From assembly GCF_001425175.1 (NCBI RefSeq), contig NZ_LMDV01000009.1:950689-1014688 (forward strand): a DNA stretch of 64,000 nucleotides, in the 5' to 3' direction. Under the pieces are notes generated by a model. The model ran no database searches, was not told where the DNA came from, and saw only the letters and a list, made by a program, of their open reading frames with translations. This stretch comes from Nocardioides sp. Root1257. GTDB lineage: Bacteria; Actinomycetota; Actinomycetes; Propionibacteriales; Nocardioidaceae. Shown here in pieces: positions 15,281 through 24,214 of the stretch (positions are counted from its first letter, which is position 1; every line of letters begins with the position of its first letter). A program made the position numbers and the translations under genes.

Positions 15281-16860
15281 CGACGTACAACCTGGCGAGC
15301 CTCCTCGAGGACGGCGCCACGACCTACCCGGACCGGACCGCGATCGTCTTCGGCGACTCCCGGCTGAGCTACGCCGAGGTCGACACGTTCTCCAACATGG
15401 TGGCCAACCTGCTGGTGTCACGCGGCATCGAGCCGGGCGACAAGGTCGCGCTCACCTGCCCGAACCTGCCTTACTTCACGGTCGTCTACTTCGGCATCCT
15501 CAAGGCCGGTGCGACGGTCGTCCCCCTCAACGTCCTGCTCAAGGGGCGCGAGGTCGCCTACCACCTCGGCGACTCCGACGCGAAGGCCTACTTCTGCTTC
15601 CAGGGCACGCCCGAGCTGCCGATGGGCGAGGCCGGCCATGCCGGCTTCAGCGAGGCCGAGGGCTGCGAGCACTTCTTCGTGATCACCGCCGGGCTCGGCG
15701 ACGCCTCGCCGATCGAGGGCGTCGAGACCATGGCCCAGGCGATGGGTGGCCAGCCGGCGACGTTCGACACCGTGGCGACCGACGAGGACGACACGGCGGT
15801 CATCCTCTACACGTCCGGCACCACCGGCCAGCCGAAGGGCGCCGAGCTGCGGCACCGCAACATGCGCGACAACGCGCTCTCGGGTGCCGCGCTGTTCGGG
15901 GCGGACGCCGACAACCCCGACACCTACCTCTGCGTGCTGCCGCTCTTCCACTCGTTCGGCCAGACCGTCTGCCAGAACGGCGCCTTCGCGTACGGCGGCA
16001 CCGTCGTCATGCTGGCCCGCTTCGAGGCGCGCGCGGCGCTGGACCTGATGCAGAAGGAGCGGATCAGCTTCTTCGCCGGGGTGCCCACGATGTACTGGGG
16101 ACTCCTCGGTGCCCTCGAGGGCGCGCAGGCCGACGGCCTCGACGTCGCCGAGCTGGCCGGCAACCTCCGGGTGGCCGTCGCAGGCGGCTCCGCCCTGCCG
16201 GTCGAGGTGCACAAGGAGTTCGAGAAGCGCTTCGGCGTCACGATCCTCGAGGGCTACGGCCTGTCGGAGACCTCGCCGGTCGCCTCGTTCTCCAAGTACG
16301 GCGAGCCGGTGCGGGTCGGCTCCATCGGGCTCCCGATCCCGGGCGTCGAGATGCGGCTGATCGCTCCGCCGGACGGGTCGGGCGAGTGGAAGACGGTCGA
16401 GGGCGCCGACGAGATCGGTGAGATCGCGATCAAGGGCCACAACATCATGAAGGGCTACTACGACCGCCCCGACGCCACCGCGGAGGCCATCCACGACGGC
16501 TGGTTCCGCTCCGGCGACCTGGGCCGGCGCGACGAGGACGGCTGGTACTACATCGTCGACCGCTCCAAGGACATGATCATCCGCGGCGGCTACAACGTGT
16601 ACCCGCGCGAGATCGAGGAGGTGCTGATGACGCACCCGGCCGTGTCGCTGGCCGCGGTCATCGGCGTACCCCACGAGAGCCACGGCGAGGAGATCAAGGC
16701 CGTGGTCATCCGCAAGGACGGCGCCGAGGTCACCGAGGACGAGCTGGTCGCCTGGGGCAAGGAGCAGATGGCCAGCTACAAGTACCCCCGTATCGTCCAG
16801 TTCGTCGACGCCCTCCCCATGACCTCCACCGGAAAGATCCTCAAGCGTGAGCTCAGCTGA
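15277..16860 (+). CDS. long-chain fatty acid--CoA ligase (AMP-binding)
   Basis: A 527-aa adenylate-forming enzyme that activates a carboxylic acid with ATP and couples it to CoA. The P-loop VILYTSGTTGQPKGAEL (about 170-186), GYGLSETSPVASF (about 326-338), WFRSGDLGRRDEDGWYYIVDR and the C-terminal catalytic lysine block MTSTGKILKRELS are all present. Chain-length preference is unknown. Its start overlaps the SRPBCC stop (ATGA), and it also has its own leaderless-type -10 box. Confidence 0.92.
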   Translation: MTTYNLASLLEDGATTYPDRTAIVFGDSRLSYAEVDTFSNMVANLLVSRGIEPGDKVALTCPNLPYFTVVYFGILKAGATVVPLNVLLKGREVAYHLGDSDAKAYFCFQGTPELPMGEAGHAGFSEAEGCEHFFVITAGLGDASPIEGVETMAQAMGGQPATFDTVATDEDDTAVILYTSGTTGQPKGAELRHRNMRDNALSGAALFGADADNPDTYLCVLPLFHSFGQTVCQNGAFAYGGTVVMLARFEARAALDLMQKERISFFAGVPTMYWGLLGALEGAQADGLDVAELAGNLRVAVAGGSALPVEVHKEFEKRFGVTILEGYGLSETSPVASFSKYGEPVRVGSIGLPIPGVEMRLIAPPDGSGEWKTVEGADEIGEIAIKGHNIMKGYYDRPDATAEAIHDGWFRSGDLGRRDEDGWYYIVDRSKDMIIRGGYNVYPREIEEVLMTHPAVSLAAVIGVPHESHGEEIKAVVIRKDGAEVTEDELVAWGKEQMASYKYPRIVQFVDALPMTSTGKILKRELS

Positions 16861-17221
16861 CACCCACGTGGTGATGGAGACGGACCGCCACGAGACGCGG
16901 TTCCGGCTCACCCTCATCGCCATGATCGTGCTGCTCTTCGCGGTGCCGATCGGCACCGCGAAGGCGCTCGACCTCGACGCCCGGACCCCGGTGACGATCG
17001 CCGAGGACACGCTGCGCGAGAACTACGACCTGGTGCTGATCGACGATGCGGGTCACGCGATCCCGGAGGACTCGGGTGCCGTCACCCAGTCGGAGTTCAG
17101 CATGACGCCGGGCTCGACCACCGAGGGCGTGCCGTTCAAGCTCCACGGCAAGCTCGTCCACTGCACGATCTCGATGCCGGACGACGACCCGAGGTCGGTC
17201 ACCGCGACCTGCGACTCCTGA
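16847..17221 (+). CDS. hypothetical single-TM protein
   Basis: About 124 aa, no family recognised. A short charged N-terminus is followed by one hydrophobic segment (about 19-38: LTLIAMIVLLFAVPIGTAKA), then about 85 polar residues with a cysteine pair near the C-terminus (C104, C122) that could form a disulfide outside. The chosen GTG 16847 overlaps the ligase stop by 14 nt and has GGAAAG about 10 nt upstream; ATG 16874 is an alternative start. It is probably cotranscribed with the ligase. Confidence 0.55.
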   Translation: MSSADTHVVMETDRHETRFRLTLIAMIVLLFAVPIGTAKALDLDARTPVTIAEDTLRENYDLVLIDDAGHAIPEDSGAVTQSEFSMTPGSTTEGVPFKLHGKLVHCTISMPDDDPRSVTATCDS

Positions 17222-17233
17222 CCCGCCGACGGC

Positions 17234-17737
17234 CTACTCGAACGGGTTGGGCAGCGCCCCGGGGAGACCGGCGAGCAGCTCGCGCGCCTGGCCCGCGACC
17301 TTGTGCTCGACGAGCACCTCGTAGCGCGTTGCGACCACCTGGGTGATCGACGAGAAGTCGCGCTGGCCGCGCGTGAGCGCGTAGCCGAGCAGCGCCCACA
17401 CGATGCCGAAGACGGCGCCGAGCAGGATCGTGGAGACGATCATCGCGAGGACGTTCTCGTCCACGAAGAACGAGAAGATCAGCCCGACGAACAGGCCGAG
17501 CCACAGTCCGGACAGCAGGCCGCCGAGGGCGACCCGGCCGGTCGTCAGCCGGCCGGTGATGCGCTCGACGCGCTTGAGGTCGGTGCCGACGATCATCAGG
17601 TGCTGCACCGGGAACTCGTTGTCGGACAGGTAGTCGACGGTCTTCTGGGCCGACGCGTAGTCGTCGTACACGGCCAGCGACTGCGGGAACTCGAGGCGGA
17701 GCGGGTTCAGGCCGGGCACAGGGGAGGACATGCTCAT
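17234..17737 (-). CDS. general stress protein (GsmA/YflT-like) with two TM segments
   Basis: A 167-aa protein. The N-terminal domain SLAVYDDYASAQKTVDYLSDNEFPVQHLMIVGTDL is the general-stress-protein 17M-like domain seen in many actinobacteria. Two glycine-rich transmembrane segments follow (about 75-97 and 98-120), then a domain ending YEVLVEHKVAGQARELLAGL. The ATG at 17737 has CAGACT 6 nt upstream. Function is unknown beyond association with stress in related genes. It lies between two convergent or divergent neighbours and is not in an operon. Confidence 0.75.
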   Translation of the reverse strand: MSMSSPVPGLNPLRLEFPQSLAVYDDYASAQKTVDYLSDNEFPVQHLMIVGTDLKRVERITGRLTTGRVALGGLLSGLWLGLFVGLIFSFFVDENVLAMIVSTILLGAVFGIVWALLGYALTRGQRDFSSITQVVATRYEVLVEHKVAGQARELLAGLPGALPNPFE

Positions 17738-17834
17738 GGCCCCAGTCTGCCCTGCGCCGGTCACAGCCGCGTTTCTGGCTCGCAGCGACCGGGTAGGTGC
17801 CGAGGAAGCGCGACGACTCGGGACGGGGACCGAC

Positions 17835-18137
17835 ATGACGCTGGAGATGCTCAGGGGCGACGTCGACGCAGCCGCCCAGAAGATCGGCGCAGCCGCGGAC
17901 GGCATCGGCGCGACCGAGCCGGGGCCGCACCTGGCCGGCGTGCACGGGGCGCTGCCCGACAGCCAGAGCGCGGGGGCGGCGCAGTCGCTCACCGAGAGCT
18001 GGGGGACCGCAGTCAGTGACCTGACCCGCGACCTCGGTGCGCTCCGCGACCAGATGATCGCGGCGGCCAACCACCTCGAGGCCGAGGACGAGGTCGTGCA
18101 CACCGCCTTCCGCCGGCCGATGGTCGGTGCCCAGTGA
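17835..18137 (+). CDS. small helical protein, first gene of a WXG/lipoprotein cassette
   Basis: A 100-aa, almost wholly alpha-helical protein with no signal peptide (TLEMLRGDVDAAAQKIGAAADGIG..., ESWGTAVSDLTRDLGALRDQMI). Size and helix-turn-helix layout with a central SWG resemble ESAT-6/WXG100 partners of type VII secretion, although the canonical WxG is not exact. It overlaps the 837-aa WXG-motif gene by four bases (GTGA), so the two are likely made together and may pair. This role is inferred from size, fold and position. Confidence 0.65.
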   Translation: MTLEMLRGDVDAAAQKIGAAADGIGATEPGPHLAGVHGALPDSQSAGAAQSLTESWGTAVSDLTRDLGALRDQMIAAANHLEAEDEVVHTAFRRPMVGAQ

Positions 18138-20647
18138 CCACCATCGCCCAGCTCGAGAGCTGGGATCCCGCAGCCGTGGGCGCCAGCGCGGAGAGCCTCA
18201 ACGCCGACCGCAAGGCCCTCGTGGACCTCCAGGACGAGATGGACGCCGGGAGCCCGCCGGGCAGCTGGCAGGGCGAGGCCGCGACCGCGGCCGTCGGCTC
18301 CCACGACCGGATCTACGCGCGGCTCGCCGACCTGGTGGCCGCCGTGTCGCCCGTCGTCGAGGCGCTCGATGCCGCCCAGGCCTCGATCAAGAGTGCCCAG
18401 GACTCGCTCCACGCGGCGCTGTCCACGGTCGCAGCGGAGGGCTGGAAGCTGGAGGAGACCGGCGGTGGCGGCGTGCGCATCACGGCGCCGGCATCGTCCG
18501 ACGACGGTGGCGGCCTCCTGGGCGCGATCGACGAGAAGGTCGACCAGGCCCGGATGACCGCGCTGGCCCAGCAGATCGCCGACGCGCTCCAGGCCGCGTC
18601 CGACGCGGACTCCCAGCTGGCCTCGGTGCTCACCGGGGCCCGGGTCGGCAGCTACGACGGCGGCACGGGCACCCTCGCCGACGCCGCCCTCCCGCCGGAG
18701 ATGCGCGGGCTCAGCAACGCCGAGCTCGTCGACTACATGTTCAAGCACCCGAAGGAGACAGCGCCGTACCTCGACGCCCTCTCGGACGACCAGCGCCAGG
18801 CGGTCGGCAGTGCGCTCTCGACCCGGTGGGACGACATGGCGGTGCCGGTGGTCGCAACCGGCGACCAGGACGCCTACCCCACGCAGGCGGAGCTCGACGA
18901 GCTCAACGAGCTGACCGCTGCGTTCGGCGAGGACCCCGTCGTCGCGACGACGCTCCTCGACGACCTCGGCCCCCGCGGCCTGCTCGAGCTCCAGACCACG
19001 CTGCTCGCCAACCCACCCGCCGGTGCCGACCCCATCAGCTGGGAGTCGGCCGGCGAGGCCCAGCGGATCTGGGGGCACACCCTGGCCGCCGCCACGGCCG
19101 GTGCGGACTCGGGCCCCGGTGGCGTCGACCACGTCTCGGCGGAGTGGATCGACCAGCTGAACGCTGCCGCGCAGGGGCACTACGACCTGGCGCCGGGCGT
19201 GATCGGCAACGCCTACGGCTACCAGGTGCTCTCGCCGCTCCTGGCCGCGGACGGCCACTCGGCGTACTTCCTCAACGAGGTCGGCACCGGGATGGAGAAG
19301 TTCGAGCACGACTACATGGACGACAACGGCGGAGCGAGCCCGTGGGACAGCTACACGTTCCCCGGCGAGCTCGACCTGACGCACCTGAAGGACGGGATGC
19401 CCGACCCCGACCAGCCCAACGGGCACGATCCGTTCGGCGGGCTCATGGAGGGCCTCTCGCACAACCCGGTCGCGGCGCGCGAGTTCTTCAACGACCCGTT
19501 CGGCGACTCGGTCTACGACAACCGGGTCGACCACTACCTCAACGACCGCGACTGGTCGAACTTCGAGGACTACGGCGACCGCCCGTCCGAGATCGGCACG
19601 CTCGGCGACGCGTTGACCACGGCGACCACCGTCGACCCCGAGGCCGGCTCGGCCTCGGTGATGAACGACGTCGTCAACGCCGTCGGCGACCCCGACCACG
19701 AGCTCGCCCCCGAGCTGCGCTCCGACGTCGGCACGATGGTCAGCCACTACATGCCGTCGGTGTTCGACACCATGAACGGCGACCACCCGATCACGACCGG
19801 CGACCCGGTGCCGTGGCTGCCCGGCGACCAGCGCAACGACCTGATGGTCGACTTCGACCCCGACCACCTCAAGTACACGCTCGACCAGGTCGGCCGCAGC
19901 GAGGACGCCGGCGGGATCGTGTCGGACGCGGCGGCGAGGTACGCCAACCTCGGCTACGACACGATCTTCAGCGGCGGCGCGGACGGCGACCTCGGCCCCG
20001 GCCCCGACGACCCCGACGCGCTCTGGGCCAACCGGCTCGACCTCGCCGACAGCCGGGTGAGCGACCCCTACGCGCACGTCGCCAGCTACCTCGGCGGCGG
20101 GTACGCCGACCAGCTGCGCGCCGACGGGCTCGCGGCCGACGCCGCGACCAGCAACGCGGGCGACAGTGCCTGGAAGGTCGGTGGCTTCATCGCCGAGCAG
20201 GCCGTCGGCAAGGTGCCGGTCGTCGGCAGCTTCGGCGACTTCCTCGTCGGTCAGGGTGTCGACGCGATCACCGGCGCCAACGACGTCGACACGACCGAGC
20301 AGGTCGAGCAGCAGATGGGTCACCACCTCAGCGACGTCAACGGCTCCGCGCAGGCGATGGCCCAGAACGCCGTCTACCGGAACCTCCCCGACTCCGTCCT
20401 CGACCACGTCGGCAGCGACGGCCACGGCGGCTCGGTCTTCGACGCCCCCGACGGCACCCGACTGCCGATGTCGCAGTGGGGCCCGGAGCAGGCAGACGCC
20501 TGGCACCGGGCGCAGGACATCACCGGCGTCTCGTCCACGGGCTCCCAGCTCCAGGACGCGATGGGGGACCGCATCACGACCGCCCTCTCCGAGCGCGACC
20601 AGTTCATGGGCAACTACGGCGAGCAGACCGGCGACGGCGACGGATGA
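18134..20647 (+). CDS. 837-aa WXG-motif protein, likely type VII secretion-linked
   Basis: The N-terminus (1-110) is helical with the motif GSWQGEAATAAV (about 36-47), a WxG, as in secreted WXG100/LXG proteins; it has no signal peptide. The middle (about 190-560) resembles DUF6571-type actinobacterial proteins, with MEGLSHNPVAAREFFNDPFG and HYLNDRDWSNFEDYGDR. A small glycine-rich hydrophobic stretch (about 690-720) could touch a membrane. Residues 746-810 form a C-terminal domain that is clearly repeated in the next gene's lipoprotein. No known toxin catalytic motif is visible. It sits between a small helical partner (four-base overlap) and the lipoprotein (ATGA overlap). Confidence 0.7.
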   Translation: MTTIAQLESWDPAAVGASAESLNADRKALVDLQDEMDAGSPPGSWQGEAATAAVGSHDRIYARLADLVAAVSPVVEALDAAQASIKSAQDSLHAALSTVAAEGWKLEETGGGGVRITAPASSDDGGGLLGAIDEKVDQARMTALAQQIADALQAASDADSQLASVLTGARVGSYDGGTGTLADAALPPEMRGLSNAELVDYMFKHPKETAPYLDALSDDQRQAVGSALSTRWDDMAVPVVATGDQDAYPTQAELDELNELTAAFGEDPVVATTLLDDLGPRGLLELQTTLLANPPAGADPISWESAGEAQRIWGHTLAAATAGADSGPGGVDHVSAEWIDQLNAAAQGHYDLAPGVIGNAYGYQVLSPLLAADGHSAYFLNEVGTGMEKFEHDYMDDNGGASPWDSYTFPGELDLTHLKDGMPDPDQPNGHDPFGGLMEGLSHNPVAAREFFNDPFGDSVYDNRVDHYLNDRDWSNFEDYGDRPSEIGTLGDALTTATTVDPEAGSASVMNDVVNAVGDPDHELAPELRSDVGTMVSHYMPSVFDTMNGDHPITTGDPVPWLPGDQRNDLMVDFDPDHLKYTLDQVGRSEDAGGIVSDAAARYANLGYDTIFSGGADGDLGPGPDDPDALWANRLDLADSRVSDPYAHVASYLGGGYADQLRADGLAADAATSNAGDSAWKVGGFIAEQAVGKVPVVGSFGDFLVGQGVDAITGANDVDTTEQVEQQMGHHLSDVNGSAQAMAQNAVYRNLPDSVLDHVGSDGHGGSVFDAPDGTRLPMSQWGPEQADAWHRAQDITGVSSTGSQLQDAMGDRITTALSERDQFMGNYGEQTGDGDG

Positions 20648-21270
20648 GGTCGGTGCTCCGGGGGATCGTGGGGGTGGCCGTCGCGACCGTCCTGCTGTCC
20701 GGCTGCACGGACGACCCGCCCGAGCCCGACGACGACGGGCCCTCCTCGGCCCACGTGCTGGACCGGCTCGCCGAGCACCCCGACACGATCGACGACCACG
20801 GGCTCGATGAGCTGGTCGCCGCCGGTGGCGACGACGACGCGGCGGAGGAGTTCCGCCGCACCTACCTCGCGTACGTCGAGGGCGGGGTCGACCGGACGAT
20901 CCGCGATGCCGGTCGCGAGGACTGGGACCAGGTCCTCCGGACGATCGACGACGAGTGGGTGCAGCCGTCCGCCGACGTCCTCGGCGCGCTGGAGGCCGGC
21001 TGCGACCAGGAGGGCGGCACCTGCAGCGATCGGCTCGAGCTGGCGGAGCAGGGGCTCCGCGACGCGGTCGAGTCGGCGACGTACGCCGCGATGCCGGCGA
21101 AGCTGCTGCCCCGGGTGTTCGTCGAGGACGGTCAGCGGGTCGCGATGTCGGCCTGGACGACGGCCCAGAGCGACGAGTGGCGGCGGCTCCGGGACACGAC
21201 GTTGCTGCCCGGCACCAGTGGTGTGGTCGAGCAGGCGACGTTCGCCCGGATGCGGAGCGTCGGGGCCTGA
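20644..21270 (+). CDS. lipoprotein sharing the C-terminal domain of the WXG-motif protein
   Basis: A 208-aa lipoprotein: signal VLRGIVGVAVATVLLSGC with lipobox LLSGC, then an acidic linker. It has a middle helical domain and a C-terminal segment (145-200: ATYAAMPAKLLPRV, DGQRVAMSAWTTAQSDEWRR) that aligns with residues 746-810 of the preceding protein (AVYRNLPDSVLDHV, DGTRLPMSQWGPEQADAWHR). Internal cysteines (C118, C125 approximately) may pair. The ATG overlaps the previous stop. It could be an immunity-like or anchoring partner; that is inference. Confidence 0.7.
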   Translation: MRSVLRGIVGVAVATVLLSGCTDDPPEPDDDGPSSAHVLDRLAEHPDTIDDHGLDELVAAGGDDDAAEEFRRTYLAYVEGGVDRTIRDAGREDWDQVLRTIDDEWVQPSADVLGALEAGCDQEGGTCSDRLELAEQGLRDAVESATYAAMPAKLLPRVFVEDGQRVAMSAWTTAQSDEWRRLRDTTLLPGTSGVVEQATFARMRSVGA

Positions 21271-21280
21271 ACGGCCCCAC

Positions 21281-21286
21281 TAGACT
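21281..21286 (+). promoter_or_regulatory. -10 box of purS-purQ
   Basis: TAGACT about 37 nt before the purS start, giving a short leader that contains the ribosome-binding site AAGGAG (21311-21316). This contrasts with the leaderless purC, purL and purF. Confidence 0.5.
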
Positions 21287-21322
21287 GGCGGCGCACTCGC
21301 ACCCCTCCCGAAGGAGCGCCCC

Positions 21323-21592
21323 GTGGCCCGTGTCGTCGTCGACGTCATGCCCAAGCCCGAGATCCTCGACCCCCAGGGCAAGGCCGTGCTCGGCGCACTG
21401 CCCCGGCTCGGCTTCAGTGGCGTGACCGACGTCCGCCAGGGCAAGCGGTTCGAGCTCGAGATCGACGGCGAGATCACCGACGCGGTGCTCGCCGAGGTCG
21501 AGAAGATGGCGGAGACGCTGCTCTCCAACCCGGTCATCGAGAACTACGCGGTCCGCGTCGAGGACTCCGTCGCCGCCGAGGCGGCTCGGTGA
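21323..21592 (+). CDS. purS: phosphoribosylformylglycinamidine synthase subunit PurS
   Basis: An 89-aa structural subunit that joins PurL and PurQ into the FGAM synthetase complex and helps channel ammonia. It shows MARVVVDVMPKPEILDPQGKA and the ending LLSNPVIENYAVRVE, both typical. GTG 21323 has AAGGAG upstream. Its stop overlaps the purQ start by four bases. The third subunit, PurL, is 12 kb away in its own transcription unit. Confidence 0.95.
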   Translation: MARVVVDVMPKPEILDPQGKAVLGALPRLGFSGVTDVRQGKRFELEIDGEITDAVLAEVEKMAETLLSNPVIENYAVRVEDSVAAEAAR

Positions 21593-22257
21593 AGATCGGC
21601 GTCGTCACCTTCCCGGGCTCCCTGGACGAGGTCGACGCGCAGCGCGCCGTCACCCTCGGCGGCCACGAGGCCGTCGCGCTGTGGCACGGCGACCACGACC
21701 TGCGCGGCGTCGACGCCGTGATCCTGCCCGGCGGCTTCTCGTACGGCGACTACCTGCGCTGCGGCGCGATCTCCCGCTTCTCGCCCGTGATGACCGAGGT
21801 CATCGAGGCGGCCGGCAAGGGCATGCCCGTGCTCGGCATCTGCAACGGCTTCCAGATCCTCTGCGAGTCCCACCTGCTGCCCGGAGCGCTGATCCGCAAC
21901 GACCACCGCAAGTTCGTCTGCCGCGACCAGCGCCTGCGGATCGAGAACACCAGCACCGCGTGGACGACCGCCTACGACGAGGGCGCGGAGATCACCATCG
22001 TCCTCAAGAACGGCGAGGGCGGCTTCGTCGCCGATGCCGACACACTCGACCGGCTCGAGGGCGAGGGGCGCGTCGTCGCCCGCTACCTCGACGTCAACCC
22101 CAACGGCTCGCTGCGCGACATCGCCGGCATCACCAACGAGCGCGGCAACGTGGTCGGGCTGATGCCGCACCCCGAGCACGCCGTCGAGGACCTCACCGGA
22201 GCCGGGACCGACGGTCTCGGCTTCTTCACCAGCATCCTGGAGAGCACGTTCGCATGA
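21589..22257 (+). CDS. purQ: phosphoribosylformylglycinamidine synthase glutaminase subunit PurQ
   Basis: A 222-aa class I glutamine amidotransferase that supplies ammonia for FGAM synthesis. The oxyanion strand is LPGGFSYGDYLRCGAI, the nucleophile elbow VLGICNGFQIL carries the catalytic cysteine (about C86), and the His/Glu pair is in GLMPHPEHAVE. Length is normal. The start GTG lies within the purS stop, so expression is coupled. Confidence 0.96.
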   Translation: MKIGVVTFPGSLDEVDAQRAVTLGGHEAVALWHGDHDLRGVDAVILPGGFSYGDYLRCGAISRFSPVMTEVIEAAGKGMPVLGICNGFQILCESHLLPGALIRNDHRKFVCRDQRLRIENTSTAWTTAYDEGAEITIVLKNGEGGFVADADTLDRLEGEGRVVARYLDVNPNGSLRDIAGITNERGNVVGLMPHPEHAVEDLTGAGTDGLGFFTSILESTFA

Positions 22258-22267
22258 GCGCAGTCGC

Positions 22268-22711
22268 ATGAACCCCCTGAAGACCTTCCGCCTCGTCGCC
22301 GTCGCCGAGGCGGTCACCTGGGCCCTGCTGCTGACCGGCATGGCGTTCAAGTACACCGACGTCACCGACGTCGGCGTCCGCGTCTTCGGCATGGTGCACG
22401 GCGTCGTCTTCATCGCCTACTGCCTGGTGACGGTCCTCGTGTCCGTCGACCAGCGCTGGTCGCGGAGCCGGTCGCTGCTGACGCTGCTCGCGGCGGTGCC
22501 GCCGTTCTTCACGGTGCTCGCCGACCGCTCGGCCGAGCGCGCCGACGTCCTGGGCAGCTCGTGGCGCCTGACCCACGAGGCACCGGCCTCGGTGCTCGAC
22601 CGCCCCGTCGCCTGGCTGCTGCGCAACCCGGTCCGCGGCGCGCTCGCCGGCCTCGTGGCCGTGGCCGCGCTCACCGGTGTCGCCCTGCTGGTCGGCCCTC
22701 CGGCCGGCTGA
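22268..22711 (+). CDS. DUF3817 family integral membrane protein
   Basis: A 147-aa membrane protein with about four hydrophobic segments, opening NPLKTFRLVAVAEAVTWALLL, the usual start of the DUF3817 domain (about 1-90). No catalytic residues are known for the family. It follows purQ by 10 nt in the same direction and is likely cotranscribed. The start ATG 22268 has GAG upstream only. Its TGA abuts the convergent stop of the DUF1906 gene (TGATCA). Confidence 0.78.
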   Translation: MNPLKTFRLVAVAEAVTWALLLTGMAFKYTDVTDVGVRVFGMVHGVVFIAYCLVTVLVSVDQRWSRSRSLLTLLAAVPPFFTVLADRSAERADVLGSSWRLTHEAPASVLDRPVAWLLRNPVRGALAGLVAVAALTGVALLVGPPAG

Positions 22712-24118
22712 TCAGATCTTGCCGCCCTGCAGGGCGGCCCAGGTCGGTCCGCCGGCGATGCCGTTGACCGGGACGCCGATCCGCTGCTGGTAGGCGCGGA
22801 GGGCACGGTCGGTCTTCCAGTTGAAGACCCCCGTGGCCCGGACCGCCGCAGCGGTCGCGTCGGTGCCGGCGGCGGACAGCGCCCGCTGGACGCGTCGTAC
22901 GTCGGGGCCGGCGGAGCCGAACTTCAGCAGCACCCGGTTGCCGGCGCTCAGCAGCGCCGTCCAGTCGTTGCGGGTCCAGCCCGGCGTGACCGGCAGGCCG
23001 TGCGCGCTCTGCCAGGCGTTGGCCGCCGCGGCCGTGGCGCCGTTGTAGCGCCCGTGGATCCGGCCGGCGTACGTGCCGTCCTCCTGCAGCAGGCACTGGA
23101 GAGCCTTGACCTGGACGGGGTTCGGCGTGCTGGTGCCGTTGGCCGGCCGGATCACCTGGTAGCCGGCACGCGGGATGACGACGCCGCCGCAGTGGACCTC
23201 GGGGGAGGCCACCGAGCCCTGGCCCAGGTTGAGGAAGTTGCTGTCGATGTTGATGGTGACCTTGCCCCAGGTCTCGTCGTGGCCGCCCCGGTACTGCTTC
23301 ACCCGCGAGCGCGGCATCCAGCCGTCAGCGCGGATGTACGGCGTGCTGGTGCTGGCGATGCCGTCCCAGCGGGCGATCCAGATCTGGTCGGGGAGGGTGA
23401 AGGCCGTCGGTCGCGTGACCCGCGCGTCGTCGAGGGCCCGGATGCCCGACCCGGCGCTCGAGTAGACGCCGGAGACGTAGCCGAGGGCGTGCAGCTGCTC
23501 GGTCCACCCGCTGAGGAAGGCCAGCGCCGACTCGCGGCACTTCGCGTTGTTGGAGTCGAAGCCCTCGAGGTCGTACCAGAGGGTGCTCCCGGTGGTGATG
23601 CCCAGGTCGATGGCGGCCGTGACCGACTCCGCGGCCTGGGTGCGGCCCTGACGGAGGGCGACGGCGTACAGGCCGTTGTCGTTGGCCTTGGAGCTGATCC
23701 GGAAGTCGTCCTTGTAACGCGGGAACCGCGGCTGGCAGGAGGCCTGGGGTCCGAGCGTGATCGGCAGCAGCCGCCAGCCCTTGGCGAGCTGGGTGCTGAC
23801 CCAGGTCGCGTTCAGGTAGGTCTGGTTGCGGCAGGCCCGCGAGTCGCCGGCGATGTAGATGCCGACGGCCCAGAAGGGCGAGGTGCGGAGCCAGCGGTTC
23901 ATCTTCGCCTGGCTCGGCGCCTGGCACTGGTCGAAGCCGAAGCCGGTGAAGTCGCCGGGCGTCACCACGTTGGCCTTGCGCGCCTTCGCCGCGAGCGGGG
24001 CGGCCGCGTCGGTGGCCTGCTCGCTCCCGCTCACCGCCATCAGTCCGGAGACCGTGAGGGCGCTCAGCGCCACCGCGGTCGCAGCGCGTCGGGCGAGGGG
24101 AAGAAACCGGCGAGGCAT
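22712..24118 (-). CDS. secreted DUF1906 (Rv2525c-like) protein with peptidoglycan-binding repeats
   Basis: A 468-aa exported protein. An arginine-rich N-terminus and hydrophobic core (RRFLPLARRAATAVALSALTVSGL) form a signal, possibly Tat-type. Residues about 50-300 are a DUF1906 glycoside-hydrolase-like TIM-barrel domain: GFGFDQCQAPSQAKMNRWL, FWAVGIYIAGDSRAC, WYDLEGFDSNNAKC and IWIARWD; acidic residues in DLEGFD occupy the catalytic position of related barrels. Two PG_binding_1-like repeats follow (about 335-395 and 400-465, with VKALQCLLQEDG and VRRVQRALSAAG). It probably acts on or binds the cell wall. ATG 24118 has GGAG upstream. Confidence 0.85.
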   Translation of the reverse strand: MPRRFLPLARRAATAVALSALTVSGLMAVSGSEQATDAAAPLAAKARKANVVTPGDFTGFGFDQCQAPSQAKMNRWLRTSPFWAVGIYIAGDSRACRNQTYLNATWVSTQLAKGWRLLPITLGPQASCQPRFPRYKDDFRISSKANDNGLYAVALRQGRTQAAESVTAAIDLGITTGSTLWYDLEGFDSNNAKCRESALAFLSGWTEQLHALGYVSGVYSSAGSGIRALDDARVTRPTAFTLPDQIWIARWDGIASTSTPYIRADGWMPRSRVKQYRGGHDETWGKVTINIDSNFLNLGQGSVASPEVHCGGVVIPRAGYQVIRPANGTSTPNPVQVKALQCLLQEDGTYAGRIHGRYNGATAAAANAWQSAHGLPVTPGWTRNDWTALLSAGNRVLLKFGSAGPDVRRVQRALSAAGTDATAAAVRATGVFNWKTDRALRAYQQRIGVPVNGIAGGPTWAALQGGKI

Positions 24119-24214
24119 GTCGAGCTCCAGAGAAAGGCGTGGTCGCTGCCTCGCGGCCGAGGCCACGTCACCATAACCTCACCAATCACACCAGTCACAG
24201 CCTTCGCCGACAAC

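Noticed and set aside
17234..21280. A minus-strand open frame of more than 1300 codons across the WXG cassette
   Set aside because: It is antisense to three well-supported plus-strand genes with recognisable motifs, and is arginine- and glycine-rich without domains. Only its last 168 codons (17234-17737) are a real gene. Long antisense frames are expected at this GC content.
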